DNA from: Nigerium massiliense
GTDB taxonomy: Bacteria > Actinomycetota > Actinomycetes > Propionibacteriales > Propionibacteriaceae
DNA length: 64,000 nt
Assembly (NCBI RefSeq): GCF_000826085.1
Contig: NZ_CCYM01000003.1
Span: forward strand, 496,001 to 560,000
Direction of reading: 5' to 3'
Both the position numbers and the translations under genes were made by a program. The notes beneath the pieces were generated by a model. The model did no database searches. It was given only the letters and a program-made list of their open reading frames with translations, and was not told the origin of the DNA. Shown in pieces: positions 8,531 to 17,600 of this stretch; the stretch's first letter is position 1; each line of letters starts with the position of its first letter.

Positions 8531-10672
8531 ATGCCCGAACAGCCGCAGCCGATCGCGCCGAACGCTCCGTCGACACCTTACGTGCGTCGTCATCACGGTG
8601 ATGAGGTGGAGGATCCGTATCACTGGATGGCCGACAAGGGCGATCAACGGCTGCTGCAGTACCTGCGCGAGGAGAACGCGTACACCGAGGCGCGCACCGC
8701 GCACCTGGCCGGGCTCCGGCAGTCGCTGTTCGACGACATTTCCGCACGCACGCTCCAGACAGACCTGAGCGTCCCGTCCTTCGTCACGCACACCGACGGA
8801 AGCCAGTACTGGTACTACACGCGCACGACGGAGGGCCTGGACTACCAGACGATGTGCCGCGTCCCCGCGACCGGGCGCGATGCGCTGCCCGACACCGGCG
8901 GTGCCGTGCCGGACGAGCAGGTCATCCTCGATGTCAACGCCCTCGCCGAGGGACACTCCTTCTGCACCCTCGGTCTGGCGGACGTCTCCCCCAGCGGGCG
9001 ATACCTCGCCTACTCCGTCGACACCGCCGGCGACGAGCGGTACGCGCTGTCGGTCGTCGATCTCGCGACCGGCGAGACGCTCGGGGAGCCGCTGGCCGAC
9101 GTCGGTCCCGGCGGCGCCTGGGCCGGGGACGACTGGGTGTTCTACCACCGGGTCGACGAGACCTGGCGGCCCTTCGAGGTGTGGCGCCACCGGGTCGGCT
9201 CGCCCGCCACCGAGGACGCGCTGGTGGTGCGCGAGGACGACGAGCGGTTCTGGCTCAACGTGGACGCCGCCCGCGGCTACGAGTGGATCCTCATCGAATC
9301 CGGCAGCAAGCTCACGACCGAGACCAGCCTCGTCCCGGCCGCCGACCCGACCGCCGAACCGCGCTGCGTCGCCCCGCGCCGGCAGGGCGTCGACTACAGC
9401 GTCGAGGTCGGCCGCGACGAGCTCTACATCCTGCACAACGACGGCGCCGAACAGTTCATGCTGAGCCGCGCCCCCCTGGACTCCACCGGCCCCGGCGACT
9501 GGACCACCGTCCTGCCCGAGGACCCCGCCGTGCGCCTGACCGGCGTCACCTTCTACGACGCGGGGCTGGTGCTGAGCCATCGCACGGACGGCATGACCGC
9601 GGTGTCGCTCCTGCGCCGCGGCTCCGATGGGGCGCTGTCCGCGCCGCAGCGGCTCGCGTTCGATGAGGCCGTCCACACGGTGGACGCCGCCGACGAGGCC
9701 GACCTGGACGCCGACCGCATCCGCCTGCACTACGAGTCGCTCGTCACGCCGCCGGAGGTCATCGAGTACCGCCTCGGCTCCGGCGAGCGCGCCGTTCTCA
9801 AACGGACGCCCGTCCTCGACCATCCCCAGCACGGCCCCTACGACCCCGCCGCCTACGTCACGGAGCGCTCGTGGGCGACGGCGCCGGACGGCGTCCACGT
9901 GCCGGTGAGCATCGTGCGGCGCGCGGACGTCGCCCGCGACGGGACGGCGCCCTGCCTGCTGTACGGATACGGCAGCTACGAGTATTCGACGGAACCGACG
10001 TTCGCGATCAGCCGGCTGTCCCTGCTGGACCGAGGTTTCGTCTTCGCCATCGCGCACGTCCGCGGTGGCGGTGAGCTGGGCCGGCCCTGGTACGACGATG
10101 GCAAGATGCTGGCCAAGAAGAACTCCTTCAGCGACTTCGTAGCGGTGGGGCGGCATCTGGTCGAGGCCGGCTACACGGGCCCAGACCGGCTGGCGGCCGA
10201 GGGCGGCTCGGCCGGCGGGCTGCTGATGGGCGCGGCGATCAACCTGGCCCCCGACCTGTTCCGCGCGGTGCACGCCGCGGTCCCGTTCGTCGACGCCCTG
10301 ACCACGATCCTCGACCCGGAGTTGCCGCTCACCGTCGTCGAGTGGGAGGAATGGGGCGACCCGCTGCACGACCCCGAGGTCTACGCCTACATGAAGTCGT
10401 ACAGCCCGTACGAGAACATCGCGTCGGTCCCCTACCCGGCGATCCTGGCCACGACATCGCTGAACGACACCCGCGTCGAGGTCACCGAGCCGGCCAAGTG
10501 GGTGGCCCGCCTGCGCGACACGGTTCCGGACGACCCGCAGCGTCCCATCATGTTGCGCACCGAGATGGTCGCGGGCCACGGTGGGGTCTCCGGGCGCTAC
10601 GAGGCCTGGCGCCAGCGCGCCTTCGAACTGGCCTGGCTGATCGACCAGCTCACCGGTCCGGCCGCCGGCTAG
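8531..10672 (+). CDS. ptrB: Oligopeptidase B (S9 family serine peptidase)
   Basis: A 713-residue prolyl-oligopeptidase-family enzyme that cleaves peptides, typically after Lys or Arg, in the cytoplasm. The N-terminal strand and seven-bladed propeller (HHGDEVEDPYHWMAD at the start) is followed by the alpha/beta-hydrolase domain with Ser560 in GGSAGG, Asp646 in LNDTRV and His683 in GHGG. IAHVRGGGELGRPWYDDGK is the conserved pre-nucleophile segment, and LNDTRVE identifies oligopeptidase B rather than prolyl oligopeptidase. No signal peptide. TAAGGT ends 7 bases before ATG 8531, suggesting a leaderless mRNA. Confidence 0.92.
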   Translation: MPEQPQPIAPNAPSTPYVRRHHGDEVEDPYHWMADKGDQRLLQYLREENAYTEARTAHLAGLRQSLFDDISARTLQTDLSVPSFVTHTDGSQYWYYTRTTEGLDYQTMCRVPATGRDALPDTGGAVPDEQVILDVNALAEGHSFCTLGLADVSPSGRYLAYSVDTAGDERYALSVVDLATGETLGEPLADVGPGGAWAGDDWVFYHRVDETWRPFEVWRHRVGSPATEDALVVREDDERFWLNVDAARGYEWILIESGSKLTTETSLVPAADPTAEPRCVAPRRQGVDYSVEVGRDELYILHNDGAEQFMLSRAPLDSTGPGDWTTVLPEDPAVRLTGVTFYDAGLVLSHRTDGMTAVSLLRRGSDGALSAPQRLAFDEAVHTVDAADEADLDADRIRLHYESLVTPPEVIEYRLGSGERAVLKRTPVLDHPQHGPYDPAAYVTERSWATAPDGVHVPVSIVRRADVARDGTAPCLLYGYGSYEYSTEPTFAISRLSLLDRGFVFAIAHVRGGGELGRPWYDDGKMLAKKNSFSDFVAVGRHLVEAGYTGPDRLAAEGGSAGGLLMGAAINLAPDLFRAVHAAVPFVDALTTILDPELPLTVVEWEEWGDPLHDPEVYAYMKSYSPYENIASVPYPAILATTSLNDTRVEVTEPAKWVARLRDTVPDDPQRPIMLRTEMVAGHGGVSGRYEAWRQRAFELAWLIDQLTGPAAG

Positions 10673-10734
10673 CGGCCGGGTTGACCCGATCGCCGGCCCG
10701 TGGTCGTACCTTCGGGTGGGTCCACAGGAGGAAT

Positions 10735-10881
10735 ATGGCGACTCAGGGCGCTTCTCAGGGTGTTTTAGGGGCGGAGCCCGAACAAAATCACCGTCGGGCG
10801 CGTTGTACTTACCGACGACGAAAGGATTTCTATGATCGCGACTGCACGCCGGGCCCGTTCCAGCGAGGGCATCGAGGGTAA
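10735..10881 (+). CDS. Short upstream ORF overlapping the start of sigB
   Basis: A 48-codon frame beginning MATQGASQGVLG has the best ribosome site in the neighbourhood, AGGAGG three bases before the ATG, and ends at TAA 10881, 47 bases beyond the first base of sigB ATG 10832 in the +1 frame. The peptide has no recognised family and is rich in Arg in its second half. It may be a leader peptide whose translation controls sigB by coupling or reinitiation. It could also be fortuitous, with AGGAGG acting in another way. Confidence 0.4.
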   Translation: MATQGASQGVLGAEPEQNHRRARCTYRRRKDFYDRDCTPGPFQRGHRG

Positions 10882-11788
10882 GGACGCCGTCGGCCTCTAC
10901 CTCGACGGGATCGCCAAGACTCCGCTGCTGACAGCCGAGCAGGAGGTCTTCCTCGCTCGCGAGATCGAAGCGGGCCTGTACGCCCAATCGATCCTCGACA
11001 ACACCACCACCGACGCCGAGCGCGGCGGCCGCCGTCGCGTCAAGGCCACCCGCGAGGAGCTCGAGGAGCTGGTCCGCCGGGGGGACGCCGCCATGCATCG
11101 GTTCGTCACCGCGAACCTCCGGCTGGTCGTGTCGGTGGCGCGCAAGTACGGGCGCCAGCAGATGCCGCTGCTCGACCTGGTGCAGGAGGGCAACACGGGC
11201 CTGATCCGCGCCGTCGAGAAGTTCGACTACGCGAAGGGCTTCAAGTTCTCCACCTACGCCACGTGGTGGGTGCGGCAGTCGATCTCCCGCGGCATCGCCC
11301 AGCAGGGTCGTATCGTCCGGCTCCCCGTGCACGTCGCCGAGCAGATCAACCAGGTCTCGTCCGCCCGCCGCAACCTGGAGCGCCGCCTCGGCCGCGAGCC
11401 GGAGATCGACGAGATCGCCGACGAACTCGGCATCGAGGAGGCGAAGGTCGTCGATCTGATCCGCTTGGCCCGGGAGCACGTCAGCCTGGACGCTCCGGTC
11501 GAGGAGGACGGCGACACCGCCCTCGGCGACCTGATCGTGCGCGACCAGACCCCCGGCCCCGACGAGATGGTGCTGGACGCCGAGGACCGCGCCCGGCTCG
11601 ACGCCATGCTGGCCACCCTGGACGACCGGTCCGCCGACGTGGTGCGCCGCCGCTACGGGCTCATGGACGGCCGGCAGGCCAAGCTGGCCGACATCGCGCA
11701 GGTGTGGGGCATCACGGCCGAGCGTGTCCGCCAGATCGAGCGGCACGCCATCGCGCAGCTCAAGGAGAACGGCGCGCTGGCCGCCTGA
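10832..11788 (+). CDS. sigB: Group 2 sigma-70 factor, SigB type
   Basis: A 318-residue primary-like sigma factor without the long N-terminal extension. Region 1.2 is DAVGLYLDGIAKTPLL, region 2 contains [36 protein letters not shown], and region 4.2 has LADIAQVWGITAERVRQIERHAIAQL. In actinobacteria this paralogue is usually SigB, a stress and stationary-phase sigma factor encoded near the principal sigma gene, as here. A weak AAAGGA site precedes ATG 10832. A leader ORF overlaps the start and a long hairpin follows the stop. Confidence 0.92.
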   Translation: MIATARRARSSEGIEGKDAVGLYLDGIAKTPLLTAEQEVFLAREIEAGLYAQSILDNTTTDAERGGRRRVKATREELEELVRRGDAAMHRFVTANLRLVVSVARKYGRQQMPLLDLVQEGNTGLIRAVEKFDYAKGFKFSTYATWWVRQSISRGIAQQGRIVRLPVHVAEQINQVSSARRNLERRLGREPEIDEIADELGIEEAKVVDLIRLAREHVSLDAPVEEDGDTALGDLIVRDQTPGPDEMVLDAEDRARLDAMLATLDDRSADVVRRRYGLMDGRQAKLADIAQVWGITAERVRQIERHAIAQLKENGALAA

Positions 11789-11800
11789 TTCGTCGTCTGA

Positions 11801-12673
11801 TCAGTCCTGGAGGGGCTCGTCCGGTCGCACCCGGATGAGCCCCTCTTGCGCGCAGGAGGCACCCAGGATGTTGCCGGCGTACAGCCGGCCCTGCGACAGG
11901 CCGAGCCCGTTGGACGCGCTCGGCGACGACTGCTCGTAGAGCACCCACTCGTCGGCCCGGATCGGGCGGTGGAACCACATCGAATGGTTGATCGTGGCCG
12001 CCTGCATCTTCGGGGACAAGAAGTTGACCGGGTGGGTGAGCGTGCTCACCGACAGGATGGTGAGGTCGCTGGCGTAGGCCAGCATCTGCTGGTGGGCACG
12101 TGGCTCGTCGCCGAGGCGTCCGGCCGTCTTCACCCACACCAGGAGCCGCGGCGACGCACCCTGCTCGGTCGGGTTGGTCAGCGAGCTGTCGGCGTAGCGC
12201 ACGTCGAGCGCGGCCCACTCCCGCTCCCACTCCTCCACCACGCGAGACGAGCGCACGGCGAGGACGTCCATCAGGGAGGGGCACATCTCGGGCGGGGCCG
12301 GCGGCTCGAAGGCCTGCACCGCGTGCTCGAGGCCGTCCTCTGGCGCCTTGAAGGACGCCGATGTCATGCACAGGTCCTGACCGTTCTGGCTGCACACGAC
12401 GCGCCGCGTCGAGAACGACCCACCATCGCGCACGCGTTGCACCTGGTACTCCAGCGGCGCGTGCGTCGAGCCGGGCCGGACGAAGTAGCCGGACAACGAG
12501 TGGCAGATGCGTCCGTCGTCCACCGTGTCGTACATGGCGGACAGCGCCTGGGCGAGCACCTGGCCGCCGAAGGTGCGCTGCATCGTGGTGTTGGGGTGCT
12601 GGCCACGGAACCGGTCGGCGGAGATCTGTTCCAGGTCGAGCAGATCGACCAGCTCGGGCAGGGTGTGCGGCAT
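11801..12673 (-). CDS. tesB: Acyl-CoA thioesterase II
   Basis: A 290-residue double-hotdog thioesterase that releases CoA from medium and long acyl-CoAs. The first hotdog has QRTFGGQVLAQALSAMYDTV and SLSGYFVRPGSTHAPLEYQVQRVRDGGSF; the second has SLTHPVNFLSP, MWFHRPIRADEWVLYEQSSPSASNGLGLSQGRLY. Length matches E. coli TesB (about 286). The gene begins three bases after the PAC2 gene stop, and its GAGGAG ribosome site lies inside that gene's end, so the two are cotranscribed and coupled. Confidence 0.93.
   Translation of the reverse strand: MPHTLPELVDLLDLEQISADRFRGQHPNTTMQRTFGGQVLAQALSAMYDTVDDGRICHSLSGYFVRPGSTHAPLEYQVQRVRDGGSFSTRRVVCSQNGQDLCMTSASFKAPEDGLEHAVQAFEPPAPPEMCPSLMDVLAVRSSRVVEEWEREWAALDVRYADSSLTNPTEQGASPRLLVWVKTAGRLGDEPRAHQQMLAYASDLTILSVSTLTHPVNFLSPKMQAATINHSMWFHRPIRADEWVLYEQSSPSASNGLGLSQGRLYAGNILGASCAQEGLIRVRPDEPLQD
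11810..11845 (+). terminator. sigB terminator hairpin embedded in the tesB 3' end
   Basis: GAGGGGCTCGTCCGG pairs with CCGGATGAGCCCCTC (15 bp, one G-T pair) across a 6-base loop, starting 21 bases after the sigB stop. The same bases encode the last residues of TesB on the other strand. A few T follow. Confidence 0.65.
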
Positions 12674-12676
12674 GGG

Positions 12677-13564
12677 CTACTCCTCGTCGTCGGACTGCTG
12701 AGCGAGGAACTGCTCGACGGCTTGGCCGATCTCCTCGGCCGACGGGACGCCGCGGTCGCGGCGCTCCAACTCGTCGTACTTCAGTTCCAGGGCGGAAACC
12801 AGGGCGGGCAGGTCCTCGTCCTGTCCCATCTCGGTCGACAGGGCATCCAGCGTCGGCTGCACGGTGCCGATCAGCGGCTCCTGGGGCAGGGCGAGCCCGG
12901 TCGCGTCCATCAGGCGCGTCAGCCCGGCCACAGCGGCCGGCGGATAGGAGCCCTGCGCCAGATAGTGCGGGACGTGGGTGACGAAGCCGCGGGCGAGCAT
13001 GCCCCGGCGTCCGGCGCTCAACTCCAGCAGCGCCGCGAAGCTGCCGGGCACCTGGACGCGGTCGAACAGCACCGGGTTCTCGTCGACGAAGTCGGGGGCG
13101 GTCGAGTGCTCGGTCACCAAAACGGGACGCGTGTGGGGGACGCCGAACGGCGCGCCCGTCGCGGTGACGAGGCGGGTGACGCCCAGCGCCGCCGCCAGGT
13201 CGAGGATCGCGGTCGCCGCCCGCTTCCATTGCGTGTCGGGTTCGGGGCCGCTGAGCAGCAGGTAGTCGACGCCGCGCTCGTCGGTGACGCGGTCGAGCGT
13301 CAGCTCGGGCATCTCGGCGTCCGCCCAACGGTTCACGTCGAACGTCATGGCGGGCCTACGTGAGCGGTAGTCGTGCAGCTGGTCGACGTCGAACTCGGCG
13401 ACCGGCTGGTGAGGGCTCTGCAGCAGCAGGTGCTCGGCGAGGTTTCTCGTGACGCCGCCGGCGTCGATATAGCCGGTCAGCAGATGGATCATCACGAGAT
13501 CCCGCCCTGCCAGCGCCTCCACCTGATCGGCGTGGACGGTGTAGAGCTCTCGGGGATCCAGCAT
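12677..13564 (-). CDS. PAC2 family protein
   Basis: A 295-residue protein of the PAC2 (proteasome assembly chaperone 2-like) family found across actinobacteria. Characteristic segments are MIHLLTGYIDAGGVTRNLAEHLL, FDVDQLHDYRSRRPAMTFD and LLLSGPEPDTQWKRAATAILDLA. The C-terminus is acidic (SDDEE) and may be flexible. Biochemical role is unknown. ATG 13564 is supported by TAGAGT ending exactly 7 bases upstream with no Shine-Dalgarno, a leaderless arrangement identical to that of clgR. It forms a two-gene unit with tesB. Confidence 0.88.
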   Translation of the reverse strand: MLDPRELYTVHADQVEALAGRDLVMIHLLTGYIDAGGVTRNLAEHLLLQSPHQPVAEFDVDQLHDYRSRRPAMTFDVNRWADAEMPELTLDRVTDERGVDYLLLSGPEPDTQWKRAATAILDLAAALGVTRLVTATGAPFGVPHTRPVLVTEHSTAPDFVDENPVLFDRVQVPGSFAALLELSAGRRGMLARGFVTHVPHYLAQGSYPPAAVAGLTRLMDATGLALPQEPLIGTVQPTLDALSTEMGQDEDLPALVSALELKYDELERRDRGVPSAEEIGQAVEQFLAQQSDDEE

Positions 13565-13619
13565 GCGGCTCACTCTACTGCTCTGCCCGCGGACGCCGAC
13601 CGGGGACTTCGGCCGATGA

Positions 13620-13653
13620 ATGGAGGGGACGGTGCCTGGTCCGTCCCCTCCAT
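13620..13653 (-). terminator. Hairpin between the VIT gene and the PAC2 gene
   Basis: A 13-bp perfect inverted repeat (ATGGAGGGGACGG / CCGTCCCCTCCAT) with an 8-base loop. It lies upstream of the PAC2 promoter and could block read-through from the VIT gene. Confidence 0.5.
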
Positions 13654-13720
13654 CGGGCATGTTGCCGGGTCCCAATCTAGGCATGCCGCACCGCTGTCAC
13701 CCACGCGGGGACGTCGAGAC

Positions 13721-13756
13721 GGTACGAAAGTCGCACCGGATCGGTACTTTCGCACC
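13721..13756 (-). terminator. Hairpin just after the VIT-family gene
   Basis: GGTACGAAAGT and ACTTTCGCACC form an 11-bp inverted repeat with one mismatch, 23 bases after the VIT gene stop. It is AT-richer than its surroundings, so an operator is an alternative. Confidence 0.5.
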
Positions 13757-13779
13757 GCGACCGGGAACGACGCCGCCCG

Positions 13780-14520
13780 TCAGAAGGTCCCGGACGTCCC
13801 GAGGAGCCGGCCGACCAGGAACGTGATCGCGAGCGCGGCGATGCCGCCCAGGACGACGCGGATCGTCGCTCGTCCGATGCGGGCCTGACCGAGATACGCC
13901 CCCGTCGCGCCGGTCAGCGCGAGCGCGACGATCGTGACCACGAACGTCGCCGGCACACGGATGTCGGCCGGCGACAGCACCATCGTCAGGAACGGCAGGA
14001 GCGCCCCGATGACGAAGGACAGGAAGCTCGACCCGGCGGCCTGCCAGGGGCTGACCACCTCGTCCTCGTCGAGGTTGAGCTCCATGTTGAGGTGGGCGCC
14101 CAACGCGTCCTTCTCGGTGAGCTCGGTGGCCACCATCGTCGCGGTTTCGCGGCACAGCCCCTGCTCCTCGTAGAGGCCGACCAGCTCCTGGAACTCGCCT
14201 TCGGGATCCTCCTCCAGCTCGCGCCTCTCCTTTGCGATGAGGGCGGTCTGCGCATCGGACGACGACGACACCGAGACGTACTCGCCGAGCGCCATCGAGA
14301 TGGCGCCGCCAACCACGGCGGCGGTGCCCGCGGCGGCGATCGGGCCGATGGCGGAGGTGGCGCCGGCGACGCCGACCAGGGTCGCGGCGACGGACACGAT
14401 GCCGTCGTTGGCGCCGAGGACGCCCGCGCGCAGCCAGTTCAGCTTGTGCGCGAGGTTGGTGTCGGCGTGGGGTTCGGGGCGGGTGGACTCGGAATCGGAC
14501 GTGGCGGGGACACTGTTCAC
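13780..14520 (-). CDS. VIT1/CCC1 family iron or manganese transporter
   Basis: A 246-residue VIT-family membrane protein. The N-terminal signature NWLRAGVLGANDGIVSVAATLVGV opens the first membrane helix; TAAVVGGAISMALGEYVSVSSSSDAQ is the second family motif; a cytoplasmic segment rich in Glu (ERRELEEDPEGEFQELV) resembles the metal-binding domain; two or three helices follow. Family members move Fe2+ or Mn2+ out of the cytoplasm. GTG 14520 is chosen because ATG 14559 would add a charged tail with no family match. An IdeR/DtxR-like site lies 38 bases upstream, which fits iron control. Confidence 0.88.
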   Translation of the reverse strand: MNSVPATSDSESTRPEPHADTNLAHKLNWLRAGVLGANDGIVSVAATLVGVAGATSAIGPIAAAGTAAVVGGAISMALGEYVSVSSSSDAQTALIAKERRELEEDPEGEFQELVGLYEEQGLCRETATMVATELTEKDALGAHLNMELNLDEDEVVSPWQAAGSSFLSFVIGALLPFLTMVLSPADIRVPATFVVTIVALALTGATGAYLGQARIGRATIRVVLGGIAALAITFLVGRLLGTSGTF

Positions 14521-14557
14521 TGCACCATTCTCCGCTTTCCTCTCCCGACGTGCCAGC

Positions 14558-14576
14558 AAGGTGAGGCTTGGCTTAG
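14558..14576. promoter_or_regulatory. IdeR/DtxR-like iron box upstream of the VIT gene
   Basis: AAGGTGAGGCTTGGCTTAG matches the core AGGTTAGGCTAACCT at 11 of 15 positions. It is upstream of the likely promoter (GAGAAT, 14527-14532), where IdeR acts as an activator at ferritin genes in mycobacteria. Confidence 0.4.
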
Positions 14577-14608
14577 TTCCTTGTCAGAGCGGCAATCAGG
14601 CCGTCGGT

Positions 14609-17600
14609 TCAGCCGGACAGCTTCGCGATGGCCGCCCGGACGCGCTTGGCGGAGACCGGCCGGGCGGTGCCCAGCGACTGGGCGAACAGGCTGACCCGCA
14701 GCTCCTCGAGTTGCCAGCCGACCTCCTGCGCCTCGGGCGGCAACTCCCCCACGTCGTAGCGCTCGATCGCGTCGGCGTAGGCGTCCTCGAGGTCGGCGAT
14801 GATGTCGAGGTTCTGCCGGTCCCGGGCGGGGTTGGCGGCCAGGCCCGCCAACCGGATCTCGACGGCGTGCACGTAGCGCTCGACCCCGGCGAGGTGCGGC
14901 TCCGGCGTGGCGGAGACGAAGCCCGGGAAGACCAGGTTGTCGAGCTGGGCGCGGATGTCGCGCGTGGCGTCGTCGTCGGGCCGCTGGGCGAGCGCCCGCT
15001 CCGCCTCCTGGTACCGGGCGAGGATGCGCCCCGTCAGGGAGACGACGCGCTGCATCGTGTCGGCGGCGTCGGGCCGGACGGCGTCCACCACCGCGCGGAA
15101 CGCGGCCGCGTCCCGGACGGCGTCGGGATCGATGCCCTTCGAGCTGATCAGGTCGCCCGTGGCCTTGAGCCGGGCGTCGGCCATCAGGTCGGCCAGCGAC
15201 GGGTAGGGGCTGGCCGCGAGGGCGAGCTTCGTCGCGTTCGCCATGTGCGCGAAGACCGAACGGGTCGGATCGGGACTGTCCAGCACGACGAGCCGCCGCA
15301 GCCCGGCCGCCTGCCAGCGCCGCGCCTTCGCCGCCGTGTTGGCGACGCGGACGCCGACGGTCGCGACCTGGTCGACGAGCGCCGGGTAGCCGAGCAGGGA
15401 GCCGTCCCCGCCGAGCTCGACGGTCGTCGGCAGCGTCCCGAACTCCCACGACGTGGCGCCCGGGTGGGTGATGCCCGGCGCCGCGGTGTTCAACCGCTTG
15501 TTCAGGGCGGGCGCGAACTCCTTGCGCAGCTGATCGAAGTCCTTGCCGGAGCCGAGTTCCTGTCTCCCCCGCGGCAAGGTGTCGTCGGTGACGACGTAGC
15601 GCACCCGCAGGTGCTCGGGAAGCGACGCCAGGTCGAAGTCGGACGCCGCGACCGGCTGGCCCGACAGCGCGGTGAGCGCGCCGGCCAGAGCCTCGGGGAA
15701 GGGTCGCCGGCGGGCCGCCCCGTCGGCGTCCAGCCGGGCCAGCGCGCGGCCGCCCCAATCGGGTGCTGGGACGAAGTTGCGCCGCTGCGCCTTCGGCAGG
15801 TGCCGGATCATTTCGGTGGCGAGCTCGCCGCGCAGGCCGGGGACGTTCCAGGTGAACGGGGTGACGTCCACCTGGTTGAGCACCGAGACGTCCAGGTCGA
15901 CGGTGACCCCGTCGGCGGACGCGCCCGGGTCGAAGGAGTACGAGACGGGCAGATCGTTGCCGCCGACCGTCCAGACCTCCGGGAAGTCGTCGGCGTGAAC
16001 GTCCGCGGCGTCGTCGTCCATGACGTCGTCGAGGGTGAGGTCGAGGTAGCCGTCCTCCTCGCGGCGCTTGTCGCGCCACCAGCGGTCGAAGTGCGCGACC
16101 GTGGTGATCGACTCAGGAACCTTCGCGTCGTAGAAGTCGTAGATGGCCTGGTCGTCGACGACGAGGTCGCGGCGCCGGGTCCGCTCCTCGAGCTCCTCGG
16201 CCTGCTGGCGGACGCGCTCGTTGCGCGCGAAGAAGTGGTGCCGGGTGCGCCACTCCCCCTGCACGAGCGCGTGCCTGATGAACATCTGCCGCGCGACCGC
16301 GGGGTCGATGCGGCCGTAGCTGACGGTGCGGTCAGACACGATGGGGACGCCCAGCAGCAGCACCTTCTCCGTCGCGACGCACTGTCCGCCGGACGCCGAC
16401 CAGCGCGGCTCTGAGTAGCTCCGCTTGACCAGGTGGGCGCCGACGTCCTCGATCCATTCCGCCTTGACGGGGGCGACCATCCGCGCCCACAGCCGCGACG
16501 TCTCGACGAGCTCGACCGCCATCACGAGCGGCGGCTCCGCCTTCGCCGCGGCCGAGCCGGGCTGGATGGCGAACCGGGCGCCACGCGCGCCCAGGTACTC
16601 GGCCAGCGGACGCCGACCCTTGCGCGCCTGCGGGCCGGTGCGGCTGACCGAGCGCAGGTCGATGAGTCCGACGTGGCTGAGCAGGCCGGCCAGGACACTG
16701 ATGTGGATGGCGTCGAGAACGTCGCCCGCCCGGTCGCGGCCGTGGTCGCGTCCGCGGGACTCGCGGCCGCGGACGCCGTCGGCAGCCTGGCCGCGCGCGG
16801 GCGTCCGGCCGCCGGGTTGGGCCCCCGGGTCGGCGTCCCGTTCCTGGGCGCTGCGCTGGTCGGCGACGTGCAGCTCCCGGGTGATCTCGCGCAGCTGGTT
16901 GGTGAGGTCCTGCCACTCGCGGATGCGCAGGAAGTTCAGGTACTCGTCGCGGCACAGCCGGCGGAACGCGTTGCCGGACAGCTCGCGGCGCTGCCGGCGC
17001 AGGTACTGCCACAGCCGCAGCAACGCGGCGACGTCGGACGGGTCGCGCGGGGTGCCGTCCTCGGCGTCCGCGGGCGTCCAGAAGCGGCGGTGCAGGGTGT
17101 CGGCCTCCTGCTGGTGCTCCAGCGGGCGCTCACGGACGTCCGGCACCGTCAGCCCGGCGACGATCGCGGTGACCTGCTTCAGGCAGCCGCGGCGTCCGGC
17201 CTCGACGAGCATGCGGCCGAGGCGGGGATCCACGGGGAGCTGGGCCAGCAGGCGTCCGGTGCGGGTGAGACGCACGTCGTCGGCGTGGCCCGCCTTCAGC
17301 GCGCCCAGCTCGTCCAGCAGCCGCAGGCCGTCGCGCACCTGGGACGAGTCGGGCGGCTCGACGAACGGAAAGCTCTGGATCGGGCCCAGCCGCGCCTGCG
17401 CCATCTGAAGGATGACGCTGGCCAGGTTCGTGCGCAGGATCTCCGGCTCGGTGAACTCGGGCCGGGACTCGTAGTCCTCCCGGGAGTACAGCCGGATGCA
17501 GACGCCGGGCGCGACGCGGCCGCACCGGCCCGCGCGCTGGTTGGCCGACGCCTGCGAGACCGGCTCGATCGGCAACCGCTGCACCTTGGTGCGCGCCGAG

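Noticed and set aside
14517..16414. Long open frames antisense to or out of frame with hrpA, and similar ones throughout
   Set aside because: They are shadows created by high GC content: Arg/Pro/Ala-rich products, no family motifs, and fully contained in well-supported genes.
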